From contig JADHXD010000045.1 in NCBI GenBank assembly GCA_016783145.1, positions 1-32,260 on the forward strand: a stretch of DNA of 32,260 bases, in the 5' to 3' direction. Positions within the stretch are counted from its first letter, which is position 1. Each line of letters starts with the position of its first letter. The translations under genes and the position numbers were made by a program. Shown piece after piece: positions 22,194 to 31,808 of this stretch. Source of the stretch: Anaerolineae bacterium. Lineage in GTDB: Bacteria; Chloroflexota; Anaerolineae; JAFGEY01. A model generated the notes under the pieces. The model saw only the letters and a list, made by a program, of their open reading frames with translations, made no database searches and was not told the DNA's origin.

Positions 22194-22646
22194 TCATGCC
22201 TCGATCGAGGAGGATCGCCGGGCGTCACGGGCACGGCGGACCCACTCGTGCTCGGCTGGGAAGCTGAGTTCGGCCAGTGCCTGGTCCCAGGTCAGCCAAT
22301 CGGGGATGAATTGATGCTCCGCGGGCTCCCGCTCGACCTGGGATGAGGTACAGAGGCCCATCAGGTAGTAGTGCTCATCGCGCACAACGTGCACGTTCTG
22401 GGTTGTGAACTTGACCACCTGAGCCCCCAAGTCGGCGATGCCTTCCAAGTCACTGTAGCCGCTTTCTTCTGTGACCTCGCGGCGTGCGGCATCGTAGGGC
22501 GATTCGCCCTTTTTGATGTGTCCCTTGGGCAAACGTACTTCGTCACGGCTGGGGCGACGCAGGACGAGGACGCGGTCGCCCGCCTCGTCGCGCTGGTCGA
22601 ACTGCACAACCACGCCTCCCGCCGCGTTGTAGCGAACGGCTCTCAT
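22194..22646 (-). CDS. Nudix hydrolase
   Basis: The 150-residue protein has the Nudix box at 42-64: GHIKKGESPYDAARREV then TEESGY, matching Gx5Ex7REUxEExGU with Tyr64 in the last hydrophobic place. The Glu cluster (Glu57, Glu60, Glu61) binds Mg for hydrolysis of a nucleoside diphosphate linked to another group. The N-terminus AAGGVVVQF and RLPKGHIKKGE resemble ADP-ribose/diadenosine-polyphosphate pyrophosphatases of the MutT/Ap4A type. Cleaned-up substrate is unknown. AAGGAAAGG precedes ATG. It is the first gene of a short minus-strand unit with the methyltransferase. Confidence 0.93.
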   Translation of the reverse strand: MRAVRYNAAGGVVVQFDQRDEAGDRVLVLRRPSRDEVRLPKGHIKKGESPYDAARREVTEESGYSDLEGIADLGAQVVKFTTQNVHVVRDEHYYLMGLCTSSQVEREPAEHQFIPDWLTWDQALAELSFPAEHEWVRRARDARRSSSIEA

Positions 22647-22700
22647 GGGCCTTTCCTTTCAGACTTGGGCCGAGTCGGTCTCCCGACCTGGACAACCCGA

Positions 22701-24371
22701 TCACCGTTCCGGATCAAGGGAACTAAAGTACGCGCGGACGTATTCCTTCATCCCACGAGGGATGTAGCTGTTCTCCAGTGCACTGGCGGCCTGGGCCTGG
22801 TAATCGGTGTACACCTCATCGTAGGGAACCAAAGCCTGCCCACCTTCCGGCGGAGCGCCCTCCGTTTCACCGGTGGGAGGGCCGCCCTGCCCCTGGCCTG
22901 GGACATCCACCTGCTCGCCCTCCCCAACTCCCAGCCGCTCGGGAACGTAGATCGGATCGTAAGGTGACTCACCTTCCCGACCTGGCTGATTCGGCGGGAT
23001 CGGGCCTTGAGGATCAGCAGGATCGCCCTGCCCTCCCTCTCCTGGCGAATCTCCGTGACCGCTGCCTCCCCCCTGGCCCTGGCCCTGCCCCTGTTGGCCT
23101 TGACCCTGTCCTTGCTGACCCTGTCCCTGCCCCTGCTGACCCTGACCTTGTCCCTGTTGACCCTGTCCCTGCTGACCTTGTCCTTGCCCCTGCTGGCTCT
23201 GAGCTGCGGATTGACCAGACCCGGACTGGGCGATCTGTCGACGGCCTTCCTGGATCTGCCCGAGGGCACCCTCAGCGGCATCCTGCGCGGCGATCTGCTG
23301 TCCAGCCTGGCTCATAGCACCCCCAGCACGTTCGAGGGCTTCGCGGGCTGCGTCCACGTCGCCACGGCGGGCAGCCCCGGCCGCATCGCGCAGCGCCTGG
23401 GCAAGCTCCGGGTCGGCGACAGAGACCGCATCGGCCATCGCCTCCAGCCTCTGCGCCAAGGCCTCAAGCTCTTCCGCCGACATGTCGTCCAGCTTCTCGG
23501 CCAGTGATTCGATCGCCTGGGCTGCACCCTCATAGTCCCTCTGGGACAGCGCTCGACCGGTCTCCTCTGTGCTTTCTCCCAAGGCAGCCTCGCGCCCGGC
23601 TTGGTCCAGCGCCCGTTCTTGGGACCGCACGTTCTCGCGCAGCCGTTCTTTGAGCCGTTCCTCAGCTTCCGAAAGACGGGCCACAGCCTCTTCCCTGGAC
23701 AACTGGCCTTCGCGCAGATCGCGGAGGGTCTCATTCAGCTCGCGCAGCAGGGCTTCCTTGTCGCCCTGGCTCAGGCCTTCGTCCGCGGCGATCTCTTGGC
23801 GCACCCGCTCCAAGCGCTCGATCTGTTGTTCGATCGCACGTTGCTCGGCCTGGCGGCGTGCAATACGGGCATCCTGCGGGTTGGAGGCGACAAAGCTGAC
23901 GGTCAGCAGGACCAGCATGGCCGCAGCCACCCCAATCTGCCGGCGAGGAAAGCGTGGACGGAATGTCTGTGCGGGGTCTGCGCGCTCGGCCGCGGCCCGC
24001 GCATCCGCCCACTGACGGGCCGAGATCTCTGGAAGCACCGGCAGCAAACCGTCCCGTATCTCGAGCGCGGTCGCCAGGCGAGCGCGGAGGCCCATTCGCG
24101 CGTCGGCGATGCGGGCGATCCTCTCCGGGGAACGAGGATAGAGGTACGCCGCCAGGAAGGAGACGAGCGTCGCCAGAGCGACCGCGAGCGAGGAGAGGGC
24201 GAGACGAGGCCTGGCCTGTAGGATAGGGAACGTCCAGGCCACAATGCCCAGCAGGACAGCGATCCCCAATCCACTGACCAGCCCCCAGGCAGCCCATCCG
24301 AGCGCGGCCTCGCGGCGGATGTAAGCGGCAAACCGGTTCAGGTGGAGCTCATCATCCCTGGGTCCGCGCAT
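22701..24371 (-). CDS. Membrane/coiled-coil protein with Gly-Gln repeat (DUF4175-like)
   Basis: The 556-residue protein has two N-terminal membrane helices (about 26-48 and 57-77), a third at about 146-162, a long charged Ala/Glu/Arg-rich coiled coil (about 165-355), a low-complexity GQGQQ block (about 390-433), a Pro/Gly-rich spacer and a conserved-looking end, YTDYQAQAASALENSYIPRG followed by YVRAYFSSLDP. That end, in particular SYIPxGxxxxVRxYFSSL, and the TM/coiled-coil layout resemble DUF4175-type proteins, which often lie in MoxR/ABC-2 membrane loci. It probably sits in the inner membrane with a large outer domain. Function unknown. Last gene of the operon starting at 28750; 3 bp separate it from the permease. 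Confidence 0.7.
   Translation of the reverse strand: MRGPRDDELHLNRFAAYIRREAALGWAAWGLVSGLGIAVLLGIVAWTFPILQARPRLALSSLAVALATLVSFLAAYLYPRSPERIARIADARMGLRARLATALEIRDGLLPVLPEISARQWADARAAAERADPAQTFRPRFPRRQIGVAAAMLVLLTVSFVASNPQDARIARRQAEQRAIEQQIERLERVRQEIAADEGLSQGDKEALLRELNETLRDLREGQLSREEAVARLSEAEERLKERLRENVRSQERALDQAGREAALGESTEETGRALSQRDYEGAAQAIESLAEKLDDMSAEELEALAQRLEAMADAVSVADPELAQALRDAAGAARRGDVDAAREALERAGGAMSQAGQQIAAQDAAEGALGQIQEGRRQIAQSGSGQSAAQSQQGQGQGQQGQGQQGQGQGQQGQGQGQQGQGQGQQGQGQGQGGGSGHGDSPGEGGQGDPADPQGPIPPNQPGREGESPYDPIYVPERLGVGEGEQVDVPGQGQGGPPTGETEGAPPEGGQALVPYDEVYTDYQAQAASALENSYIPRGMKEYVRAYFSSLDPER
23070..23203 (-). repeat. Low-complexity repeat encoding GQGQQ
   Basis: Short imperfect repeats of 6 and 9 bp (CAGGGT, CAAGGT, CAGGGGCAG type on the minus strand) encode about 44 residues that are nearly all Gly and Gln. 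This is slippage-prone DNA and likely length-variable. Confidence 0.9.
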
Positions 24372-24374
24372 CTC

Positions 24375-25397
24375 TCATCCTCGCTTGCGCCGCAGGACCA
24401 GGATGGTGGCGATGATCAGCAGGGCACTGAGCAAGCTGTTGAACAACACGTACACGATCCAGGGCGAGACCAGGGGAATGTTGTACGACCTGCCGCCCGG
24501 GTCGTGGATCGGAATGGTGAAAAAGAGCAGCGTGTTCTCCTCCTGCTCGATGAGCTTGGTCGCGACCGCGGTGGCGAATGGGTTGGCGCAGATCAGGAAC
24601 CCGGCGACGTAGACCAGGGCGGCCTGCCACACCCAACGCACATTGTCGATCGCCGGGCCTATGATATTGCCCAGGAGGCTGAGCACAATGCTTGCGGCGA
24701 TCGGCAGCCCCACAGAGCAAAGCAGGATCACGGCATAGGTGACCACCGTGGAGGCGATGGACGACTTGACCAAGCTGGACACAAAGATACCCACCGAGCC
24801 GGCGATCAGCGCGGTGACGAGCAGGATCAGCGTGCCGATCAGCACCTCAGAGAGAACGATCCCACCAAACATCAGGGCAAGGCTCTGGATCGGGAGTGCA
24901 GCCAGGATGAGAAGTACGATGTAGGCCTGGGCCGACGCCAACTTGCCCACCACCACGGAGCGCGTGGGAAGCAGGGTCGTGATCAGCAGGTCGAGCGTTT
25001 TGCGCTCTCGCTCCCCCGAGATCGTGCCTGCTGTGAACGCCGGGGAGAGAAAGACGACCAGGGTCAGGAGCAGCATGTAGGTGCTGTAAAAGAGGGCCTG
25101 GCCCATCGTCTGCCCGATGCTCCCGCCTCCTGAGGAGCGGGCCGATTCGGCGACGGACAGGTAGACGATCGAGGCCAAGCAGCTCAACACGGTGAGATGA
25201 ACGGTCAGCACGACGGCCGCTCGCCAGCCGCGCATCCGACCGCGCAGTTCCTTGAGCACGATCGGGTTCTTTCCCTGGGTGCGGACAGCGCGCCACACGC
25301 CCGAAGCAGAGCGTTCCCTGCGACCTCGCCCTTTTCTCGCGCCTGGTTCGCCGGTCTGACCTCCCTCTGGCCCAGCCATCTGTTCGCTCACAGTCAC
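24375..25397 (-). CDS. ABC-2 type transporter permease
   Basis: The 340-residue protein has a polar N-terminus (to about 45), then NPIVLKELRGRMRGWRAAVV, the cytoplasmic start typical of ABC-2 permeases, and about six membrane segments (about 58-80, 105-125, 150-175, 180-205, 220-245, 310-335). LSPAFTAGTISGERERKTLD followed by LLITTLLPTRSVVVGKL is the hallmark E-loop/coupling segment of this family. GTG 25397 overlaps the ATPase stop (GTGA), so the pair is translated together as an exporter. Cargo unknown; the neighbours suggest a protein or envelope component. Confidence 0.9.
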   Translation of the reverse strand: MTVSEQMAGPEGGQTGEPGARKGRGRRERSASGVWRAVRTQGKNPIVLKELRGRMRGWRAAVVLTVHLTVLSCLASIVYLSVAESARSSGGGSIGQTMGQALFYSTYMLLLTLVVFLSPAFTAGTISGERERKTLDLLITTLLPTRSVVVGKLASAQAYIVLLILAALPIQSLALMFGGIVLSEVLIGTLILLVTALIAGSVGIFVSSLVKSSIASTVVTYAVILLCSVGLPIAASIVLSLLGNIIGPAIDNVRWVWQAALVYVAGFLICANPFATAVATKLIEQEENTLLFFTIPIHDPGGRSYNIPLVSPWIVYVLFNSLLSALLIIATILVLRRKRG

Positions 25398-26341
25398 GAC
25401 ACGATCCCCTTTGTCACCTGCATAAACACATCCTCCAGTTCCGCCTTGGTCTCCGCAAAGCCGATCACCGGCAGGCCAGCCTGGATCAGGCGAGTCAGAA
25501 TGGACGTCTGCGCGCTGTCGTCTCCGGAGAATTGGACGACCAGCTCGTGCCTGCGCCGTTCTTGATGGTTAAGGGCCACATCCAGGACAGCCGGTGTGGA
25601 CTGGAGCAGAGAGAGCGCTTCCTCAACCCGCCCGCTGAGTGCAACCCGGACCTGGCGTGTGCGGCGATGGCTCTGGATCTCGTCCAGCGTCCCGTACGCT
25701 GCCAGGCACCCAGCCTCGATGATGCCGATCGTGGTGCAGATCTCGGCGACCTCGAGCAGGATGTGGGACGAGAAAAAGATCGTTTTTCCCATCGCCTGAA
25801 GCTCGCGCAACAGCTCGCGGATCTCGATCCGCGCTCGCGGGTCCAGTCCGGAGGCCGGTTCATCCAAGACAAGCACTTGAGGATCGTGAGCCAGCGTCCG
25901 GGCCAGGCAGAGGCGCTGTTTCATTCCCCGAGACAGGCTGTCGACATAGTCGTTGCGGCGGTGGGAGAGGTCCACCAGTTGCAGCAGGTCATCGACCAGC
26001 CCGACGCGCCTCGAAGCGGGGATGTCATAGCAGGCCCCAAAAAAGTCCAGGTACTCCCAGACCTTCATCTCGTCGTACACGCCGAAAAAGTCGGGCATAT
26101 AGCCGATCTGTCTGCGCACACCGCGCGGGTCCTCCAACACCGAACACCCCCCGACCCAGGCGTTGCCCGACGTCGGCCTGAGCAGCGTGGCCAGGATCCG
26201 CATCGTCGTCGTCTTGCCGGCGCCGTTGGGGCCAATGAACCCAAAGATGCTCCCCTCCTCGATCTCGAGCGAGATGTCTTTGACCGCTGTCAACTTGCCG
26301 TAGCGATGGGTCAGATCCTTGGTTTCGATGATCGTGGACAA
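25394..26341 (-). CDS. ABC-2 transporter ATP-binding protein
   Basis: The 315-residue ATPase has Walker A GPNGAGKTT (37-45), Q-loop YMPDFFGVYDEM, signature SLSRGMKQRL (LSRG in place of LSGG), Walker B VLVLDEPASGLD and switch SSHILLEVAE. C-terminal residues after about 215 form the usual accessory domain ending AELEDVFMQV. The start is an uncommon TTG at 26339-26341, supported by GGGAG 7 nt upstream and by homology beginning at once. It forms an exporter with the next gene. Compare GldA-type ATPases. Confidence 0.93.
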   Translation of the reverse strand: MSTIIETKDLTHRYGKLTAVKDISLEIEEGSIFGFIGPNGAGKTTTMRILATLLRPTSGNAWVGGCSVLEDPRGVRRQIGYMPDFFGVYDEMKVWEYLDFFGACYDIPASRRVGLVDDLLQLVDLSHRRNDYVDSLSRGMKQRLCLARTLAHDPQVLVLDEPASGLDPRARIEIRELLRELQAMGKTIFFSSHILLEVAEICTTIGIIEAGCLAAYGTLDEIQSHRRTRQVRVALSGRVEEALSLLQSTPAVLDVALNHQERRRHELVVQFSGDDSAQTSILTRLIQAGLPVIGFAETKAELEDVFMQVTKGIVS

Positions 26342-26362
26342 GCTATCGCTCCCTGCGGTGGT

Positions 26363-28750
26363 CTACCTCTTGCCAACCGCCGAAAAGTCAACCGACAGTG
26401 GGTTGTTGATCGTGTCCGTAGCAACCTGGATCTCGATCGTGCCTTTGCTGGAGATGAATCGCTCCGGATCGGGCAGTTCATTCCGTCCCCACTGGAGGCT
26501 CCTGAAGATCTCCCAATCGCCCGTCTCAGCATCCTTGAGGTAAATGACTGGCGGCGCGCCGTAGGTCGACATGCCCTGACCGTCGGCGTGCAGGTACAGC
26601 TTTTCGATGGCCAGGGTTCGCTGCCCGCCGGGCAGGTCAAAGGCAAAGGTCGCCACTGCACTGCCCGGATAGAGCGCGTAGGGGGACATCGCGCTCCCCC
26701 CTCCGGTGTACCTCCACGACATAGACCGCTTGGAGATGAGCAGCATGTCCGAATCACCAGGCGTCAGGGGCAAGGGCGCGATCAACAGGGTCGTCGCATA
26801 GACCGTGGTTGGCATATCCTGCACCTCGACCTGTATCGGTCCCTCATCTGACCAGCCGATCAGGGTCACGTCCGACAGAGACTCTTGACCCACTGCTGGG
26901 CCGCCTGTAGGGTAGACGGGAACCATGAACAGACTTTGCAGGATCTCTCGCCGACGCTCTCGTTCGCGCCGCTCCCTGGAGGTGATTGCCGAAGATCCGA
27001 GCAGGTTCTCGACCATTTGGTAAACCGAACTGGGAGCCGAAAGAGAGAACTCGACGGAAATGGCCTCCGTGGCCCCGGCAGGAAGGTCGGGTATGGGAAC
27101 GGCCTCATCGTTCCAGACCAGAGCACAGTCCTGAAGGTCCCCTGCCCCTTGATTGGTGAGCGTCCCCTGGACACGGTACGTGCTGCCCGAGTCCAGCTCG
27201 AGCGTCAGTTGCACATCGAGGTCAGGCCAAGGTTGAGCAGTATGGACGGCAAAGTCCCTCATTGCACCCACATCCACCTCAAGCTGGCGCACATAGGTCG
27301 GCGGACCCTGTTCCGCGATCAACTGCCCCCGCAGATCCGATCCCGGCCCGAAAGAGAACGCATCCTGTGGCCGGTAGACCAGTGCGTTGTCTGGTAGATG
27401 GAGGTCATAGCTCCGGCGCACGGGCGAATAGAGACCCACAAAGCTGTCCACGCTGGCTATGCCACTCTCCGGCAGCACGCGGAGGATGGTGACCTCGCTG
27501 ATGACCGCCCTGCGCCCACGGTTGGCAAAGCCTGCGACATAGGCCGCGCAACTGAACAGCAAGATGAGCACAGGGACGGTGACCCATGCCCACGCACGCT
27601 TGTCGATCAGCTTCAGGATCAAGAAATTCAGCGGGCCGACGATGACGATGTAAAAGAAGAGGAACGCAGCGACCAGCAGCACAGAGGGGACGTTGATGCC
27701 CGGGATGTTGGAAAGCGCGCCCCTGATGTTGGTCCAGCTCGGCTGCGTGGCGGAAGCACGAGGCGAGGCCGTGACAGAGAGCAGCCTGGACCACAGCGCC
27801 TCATTGCCGATCCACGTGCGCATGGGCTCCATGTCAGGGTCCCACGCCAGGTAGTCGATGTGTCCGCCCCCGACGTTGCGGCGGACCATGAGCACGAGGT
27901 CCACCTCTCCGGCGGTCATCCATCCAGTGGTCGGCTCCACCTCAGCCACCACAGCGGGCATGTTGACGAGAAAGGGCGCGTCGGCATAGTCTCCGAGCAT
28001 GCCAATGTCAGCGGTCGTCCTCGTGCCCATCACCCTGACGGGCAGTAGATCCTCCAGTCCGGCAGCAATGGGCAGGGCGCTCGGGCCGCCGGTGACAACG
28101 AGATGCCCGCCAAAAGACACCCAACCGCGGATTGCATCGCGCTGTGCATCGGACATGGATAAAGTGTCCGTGTTGTGGAGGATCAGGGCGTCTATGCTGC
28201 CCAATACGCGCCCCTGAAGGGGGAGTTCCGACAAGCCGAGGTGGGTGACATACACCCGTCCTGTGCCCTGGGGCGGCAGTCCAGCCAGGTAGTTGAGGGC
28301 GGAGGGATCGTCGCTGACCACGCCACACACAAAGTCCTCGGCGGAGAGTGGCTGAATATTGAGCGTTTTCTCGACAAGAGCCCTGCCCTTTCCTGCGCCC
28401 TCGCCCGGCCTCTCGAGCAAGCGCACGGTCAGCTCACGCGTATAGTTCTCCACGAACACGTACAGGGTGAACTGCTTGCGCGAACGGGTGGGCAGGATCG
28501 CAGGCTGGGTATAGATGACCTCGCCAAGTCCGGGGATGTCTTGCGACACAACCTCGATCCGAGCGTCAATGTCCTGCCCCTCGTTCGCTACGAGGACGTG
28601 CACAGGCACCCAGCCGTTGACCTTGTAGTAGCCCTCAAAGCCAGCGCGTGCTTCCAGCGTAAGGCCGCCCTGGGCGACGGCGGCCCCTTGAGGGACCAGC
28701 AGCCCGCCGAGGGCGAGGAGCAGGGTCAGTGTGGGGATCCATTTGCGCAC
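26363..28750 (-). CDS. Exported membrane protein with GATase-like Rossmann domain
   Basis: The 795-residue protein has a signal peptide (1-26, ending AVAQG) and an extracellular beta-rich domain. A Rossmann-like part about 140-260 reads LPPQGTGRVYVTHLGLSELP, SIDALILHNTDTLSMSDAQR, then IRGWVSFGGHLVVTGGP, the pattern of GATase-1-like domains without the catalytic Cys seen in the amidotransferases. Two membrane helices at about 350-372 and 388-408 carry the chain in and out, and a beta-sandwich tail follows. Proteins of this plan accompany ABC-2 exporters (GldG-type logic) and MoxR loci, and are thought to act in envelope processes. GTG 28750 has AGGAG 6 nt upstream. It is the first gene of the four-gene operon (gap 21 bp to the ATPase). 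Confidence 0.75.
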   Translation of the reverse strand: MRKWIPTLTLLLALGGLLVPQGAAVAQGGLTLEARAGFEGYYKVNGWVPVHVLVANEGQDIDARIEVVSQDIPGLGEVIYTQPAILPTRSRKQFTLYVFVENYTRELTVRLLERPGEGAGKGRALVEKTLNIQPLSAEDFVCGVVSDDPSALNYLAGLPPQGTGRVYVTHLGLSELPLQGRVLGSIDALILHNTDTLSMSDAQRDAIRGWVSFGGHLVVTGGPSALPIAAGLEDLLPVRVMGTRTTADIGMLGDYADAPFLVNMPAVVAEVEPTTGWMTAGEVDLVLMVRRNVGGGHIDYLAWDPDMEPMRTWIGNEALWSRLLSVTASPRASATQPSWTNIRGALSNIPGINVPSVLLVAAFLFFYIVIVGPLNFLILKLIDKRAWAWVTVPVLILLFSCAAYVAGFANRGRRAVISEVTILRVLPESGIASVDSFVGLYSPVRRSYDLHLPDNALVYRPQDAFSFGPGSDLRGQLIAEQGPPTYVRQLEVDVGAMRDFAVHTAQPWPDLDVQLTLELDSGSTYRVQGTLTNQGAGDLQDCALVWNDEAVPIPDLPAGATEAISVEFSLSAPSSVYQMVENLLGSSAITSRERRERERRREILQSLFMVPVYPTGGPAVGQESLSDVTLIGWSDEGPIQVEVQDMPTTVYATTLLIAPLPLTPGDSDMLLISKRSMSWRYTGGGSAMSPYALYPGSAVATFAFDLPGGQRTLAIEKLYLHADGQGMSTYGAPPVIYLKDAETGDWEIFRSLQWGRNELPDPERFISSKGTIEIQVATDTINNPLSVDFSAVGKR

Positions 28751-28806
28751 GACGTTCTCCTGTCCGGCCTGTACTGCATGGGTCTGGAAAGCAGGACGGC
28801 ATTTTC

Positions 28807-28835
28807 AGTATACTCGCTAAACGGGCGGTCGTCAA
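28807..28835 (-). promoter_or_regulatory. Sigma70-type promoter of the ABC/GATase-like operon
   Basis: Minus strand TTGACG (28830-28835), exact 17-bp spacer and TATACT (28807-28812). Predicted start near 28800, giving a leader of about 50 nt before GTG 28750. Confidence 0.75.
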
Positions 28836-28945
28836 GGTCACCACTCGCTCAAGCAGGTGACAGTCCTGGGGCAGATCGAGGGCAGGCAAGGCTGGTAGAT
28901 CGCCGTGCGATCTCCACAGGGAATTGGCCGTTTGCGGGGAGCTTG

Positions 28946-28954
28946 TGGTACAAT
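28946..28954 (+). promoter_or_regulatory. Extended -10 promoter of the hydrolase-MoxR-VWA operon
   Basis: TGG then TACAAT (28949-28954) is an extended -10 box; TTGGCC upstream (spacer 19) is a weak -35. Transcription would begin near 28961, only about 18 nt before the leader ORF ATG, with GGAAAGGG as its ribosome site. Confidence 0.5.
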
Positions 28955-28978
28955 ACGGGAGAGGAAAGGGTGGACCCA

Positions 28979-29032
28979 ATGAGCGTCATCCGCCAGCACG
29001 TCCGGACAACTCAAGACCTGCAAGCGTCATGA
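28979..29032 (+). CDS. 17-residue leader ORF overlapping the membrane hydrolase gene
   Basis: ATG 28979 follows GGAAAGGG with an 8-nt spacer and encodes MSVIRQHVRTTQDLQAS, ending in a TGA (29030-29032) that overlaps the next ATG as ATGA. The hydrolase gene itself has no good ribosome site, so its translation probably depends on ribosomes finishing this ORF. The peptide has no run of one amino acid, so classical attenuation is not suggested. It might instead be a mis-set start of the next gene in another frame. Confidence 0.5.
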   Translation: MSVIRQHVRTTQDLQAS

Positions 29033-29499
29033 TCCTGGGGCACCTGGCCATTTCGGCCCTGCTGCACCGCTATGCCAAGGCAGAATGGACACCAGTCATG
29101 GCAGCGGCGGTGTTCCCCGATGCAGTGGACAAGACCTTGTGTCAACTGCTTCACCTGACACCCACGGGACGGATGTGGGGCCACACACTGCTCAGCCTGG
29201 CCATCTCGACGGCCCTGGTGGGCCACACATGGGGGAGACGGGCCGCGCGGAGCTGGGCGCTGGGCTACCTGAGCCACCTCGCTGCCGACATCGAGGGCGA
29301 CGTCCCGTGGCTGTACCCCTTTGGGGACCTTGACTTGACGACGCCCTCTCCTGGGGTGTGGGAGATCATGCAGATGAAGCTCACCGACCCGGTTGGAATC
29401 GGGATCGAGTTGGCGCTCATTGCCTGGGCCGCGCACTCTCTGCGGCACGCCCTCAAAGCACGAGCAGTCGCTGAAGGTGCCGATCTGCGCAGATGTTGA
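29029..29499 (+). CDS. YdjM-type membrane-bound metal-dependent hydrolase (DUF457)
   Basis: The 156-residue protein has membrane segments at about 60-78 and 125-145 and the metal-binding pattern of the YdjM/DUF457 family: MILGHLAISALLHRY (His5), VFPDAVDK with two Asp (31, 34), RMWGHTLLSLA (His52) and LSHLAADIEGDVPWLYPFG (His, Asp). Members are integral inner-membrane hydrolases; E. coli YdjM is SOS-controlled and one relative acts on phospholipid precursors, but the substrate here is unknown. The ATG overlaps the leader ORF and homology begins exactly at MILGHLAIS. Confidence 0.85.
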   Translation: MILGHLAISALLHRYAKAEWTPVMAAAVFPDAVDKTLCQLLHLTPTGRMWGHTLLSLAISTALVGHTWGRRAARSWALGYLSHLAADIEGDVPWLYPFGDLDLTTPSPGVWEIMQMKLTDPVGIGIELALIAWAAHSLRHALKARAVAEGADLRRC

Positions 29500-29562
29500 G
29501 CTTTGCCGCCCACCATGGTCCGCGACGACGGTACGGGCCCCTCGGGCTCTTGTGGAAGCGAG

Positions 29563-30311
29563 ATGAGCACATTCACCGTGGATTACGATCAAGTTGCGGC
29601 AGAGTACGCGCGCCACCGCCAGGTTCACCCTGGCGTGCTGCGGGGGCTCTGCGAGGCCGCGCGCGATGTCAAGTCCAGGGTGCTGGAAGTAGGGTGCGGC
29701 ACGGGGAACTATGTCGTTACCCTGGAGTCCCTGGTTGGCCCTGCGTGCTGGGGACTGGACCCGTCGGAGGAGATGCTGTCCAGGGCCAGAGCACGATCGG
29801 GGACGATCGACTTTCAGGCCGGCCATGCAGAGCGCCTGGACTACCCGTCGGGCTTCTTTGACCTCGTGTTTTCCGTGGATGTGATCCATCACATAGGGGA
29901 CCGCCCCTCATACATCCACGAGGCACATCGCGTGCTCGCCGCGGGTGGGCGGATGTGCACGGTGACCGATTCCGAGTGGATCATTCGCCACCGCCAGCCG
30001 CTGGCGACATGCTTTCCACAGACCGTCCCCGCCGAACTGAACAGGTACCCGCGCATCGCTGTGCTGCGCAGGATGATGACAGAGGCCGGGTTCAGCCAGA
30101 TCACCGAGTCCACGGTAGAATACGCGTACGAACTGACAGACATCCAGGCATACCGGGACAAGGCCTACTCTGCGCTGCACGTGATCCCGGAGGACGCCTT
30201 TCAGAGAGGCCTTGCGCGCATGGAGCACGACCTGCGCGCCGGGCCGATCCCGTGCGTGTCGCGGTACACGCTCCTTTGGGGAGCAAAGCAAGGATCAGAA
30301 GGAGAGCGCCT

Positions 30312-30315
<4 letters not shown>
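29563..30315 (+). CDS. Class I SAM-dependent methyltransferase
   Basis: The 250-residue protein starts at ATG 29563 (GGAAG 6 nt upstream). It has VDYDQVAAEYARHR at the N-terminus, motif I VLEVGCGTGNYV (40-51), motif II GLDPSEEMLSRAR, FQAGHAERLDYPSGFFDLVF (motifs III/IV) and HRVLAAGGRMC (post motif). This is the UbiE/Methyltransf_11 type. It differs from the other methyltransferase of the window (LCCGTGQ) and has an additional C-terminal helical part. Substrate unknown. Its TGA overlaps the MoxR ATG (ATGA). Confidence 0.92.
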
Positions 30316-31295
<980 letters not shown>

Positions 31296-31328
31296 GGAGA
31301 GGAGTGTGAGCCTCGCTCACGTAAGGGA

Positions 31329-31799
31329 ATGCCAGGAGCATCGACGGACGATTATGCGTTGTTGGGCGTATGCGGCCTGTACTGCGGCGCGTGTTACCAC
31401 TACCGCGCTTCCACCCCTGAGGGCAAACACCTGCTGCACGAAGCCGCCCAGCAGGGACGCTCGACAGAGGGGTACGCCTGCTGCGGGTGCCGCTCGGACG
31501 TCCTGTACGTGCATCCTGGATGCGCCCGGTGCGCGATCCGGGCCTGTGCGGAGAGCAGGGGTGTGCTCCACTGCGGCTTGTGCGACGCGTTCCCATGCGA
31601 GCGGCTGCGGGCGTTCCAGAGTGACGGGCGTGCTCACCACGTCCCTGTCCTGGGGCAACTCAAGGCGCTGCGACGGCTGGAGCCAGAGCAGTGGCTGGAG
31701 GAGCAGGCACGCAGGTGGACGTGCGCGTGCGGAGCCCCGTTCAGTTGGTACGAGCGTACGTGCGCCCGATGCGGAGCGGCGCTCGATGCATACAAGTGA
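31329..31799 (+). CDS. Cys-rich DUF3795-type protein
   Basis: The 156-residue protein has 17 cysteines by my count. LGVCGLYCGACYHYRAS (Cys15, 19, 22) is the DUF3795 start, followed by YACCGCRSD, HPGCARCAIRACAE, LHCGLCDAFPCERL, and a C-terminal zinc ribbon WTCACGAPFSWYERTCARCG. The cysteine pairs probably hold zinc or iron-sulfur centres. Function unknown. ATG 31329 has only a poor ribosome site (AGGGA directly adjacent); a 6-bp hairpin GTGAGC/GCTCAC (31306-31320) sits just upstream, perhaps covering it. Genes lie 33 bp after MoxR and 9 bp before the VWA gene. Confidence 0.82.
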   Translation: MPGASTDDYALLGVCGLYCGACYHYRASTPEGKHLLHEAAQQGRSTEGYACCGCRSDVLYVHPGCARCAIRACAESRGVLHCGLCDAFPCERLRAFQSDGRAHHVPVLGQLKALRRLEPEQWLEEQARRWTCACGAPFSWYERTCARCGAALDAYK

Positions 31800-31808
31800 G
31801 GACAAACG

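Noticed and set aside
25532..26851. Long plus-strand open frame opposite the ABC ATPase gene
   Set aside because: It overlaps a clear ATPase with all motifs and the end of the next gene; no ribosome site or motif supports it.
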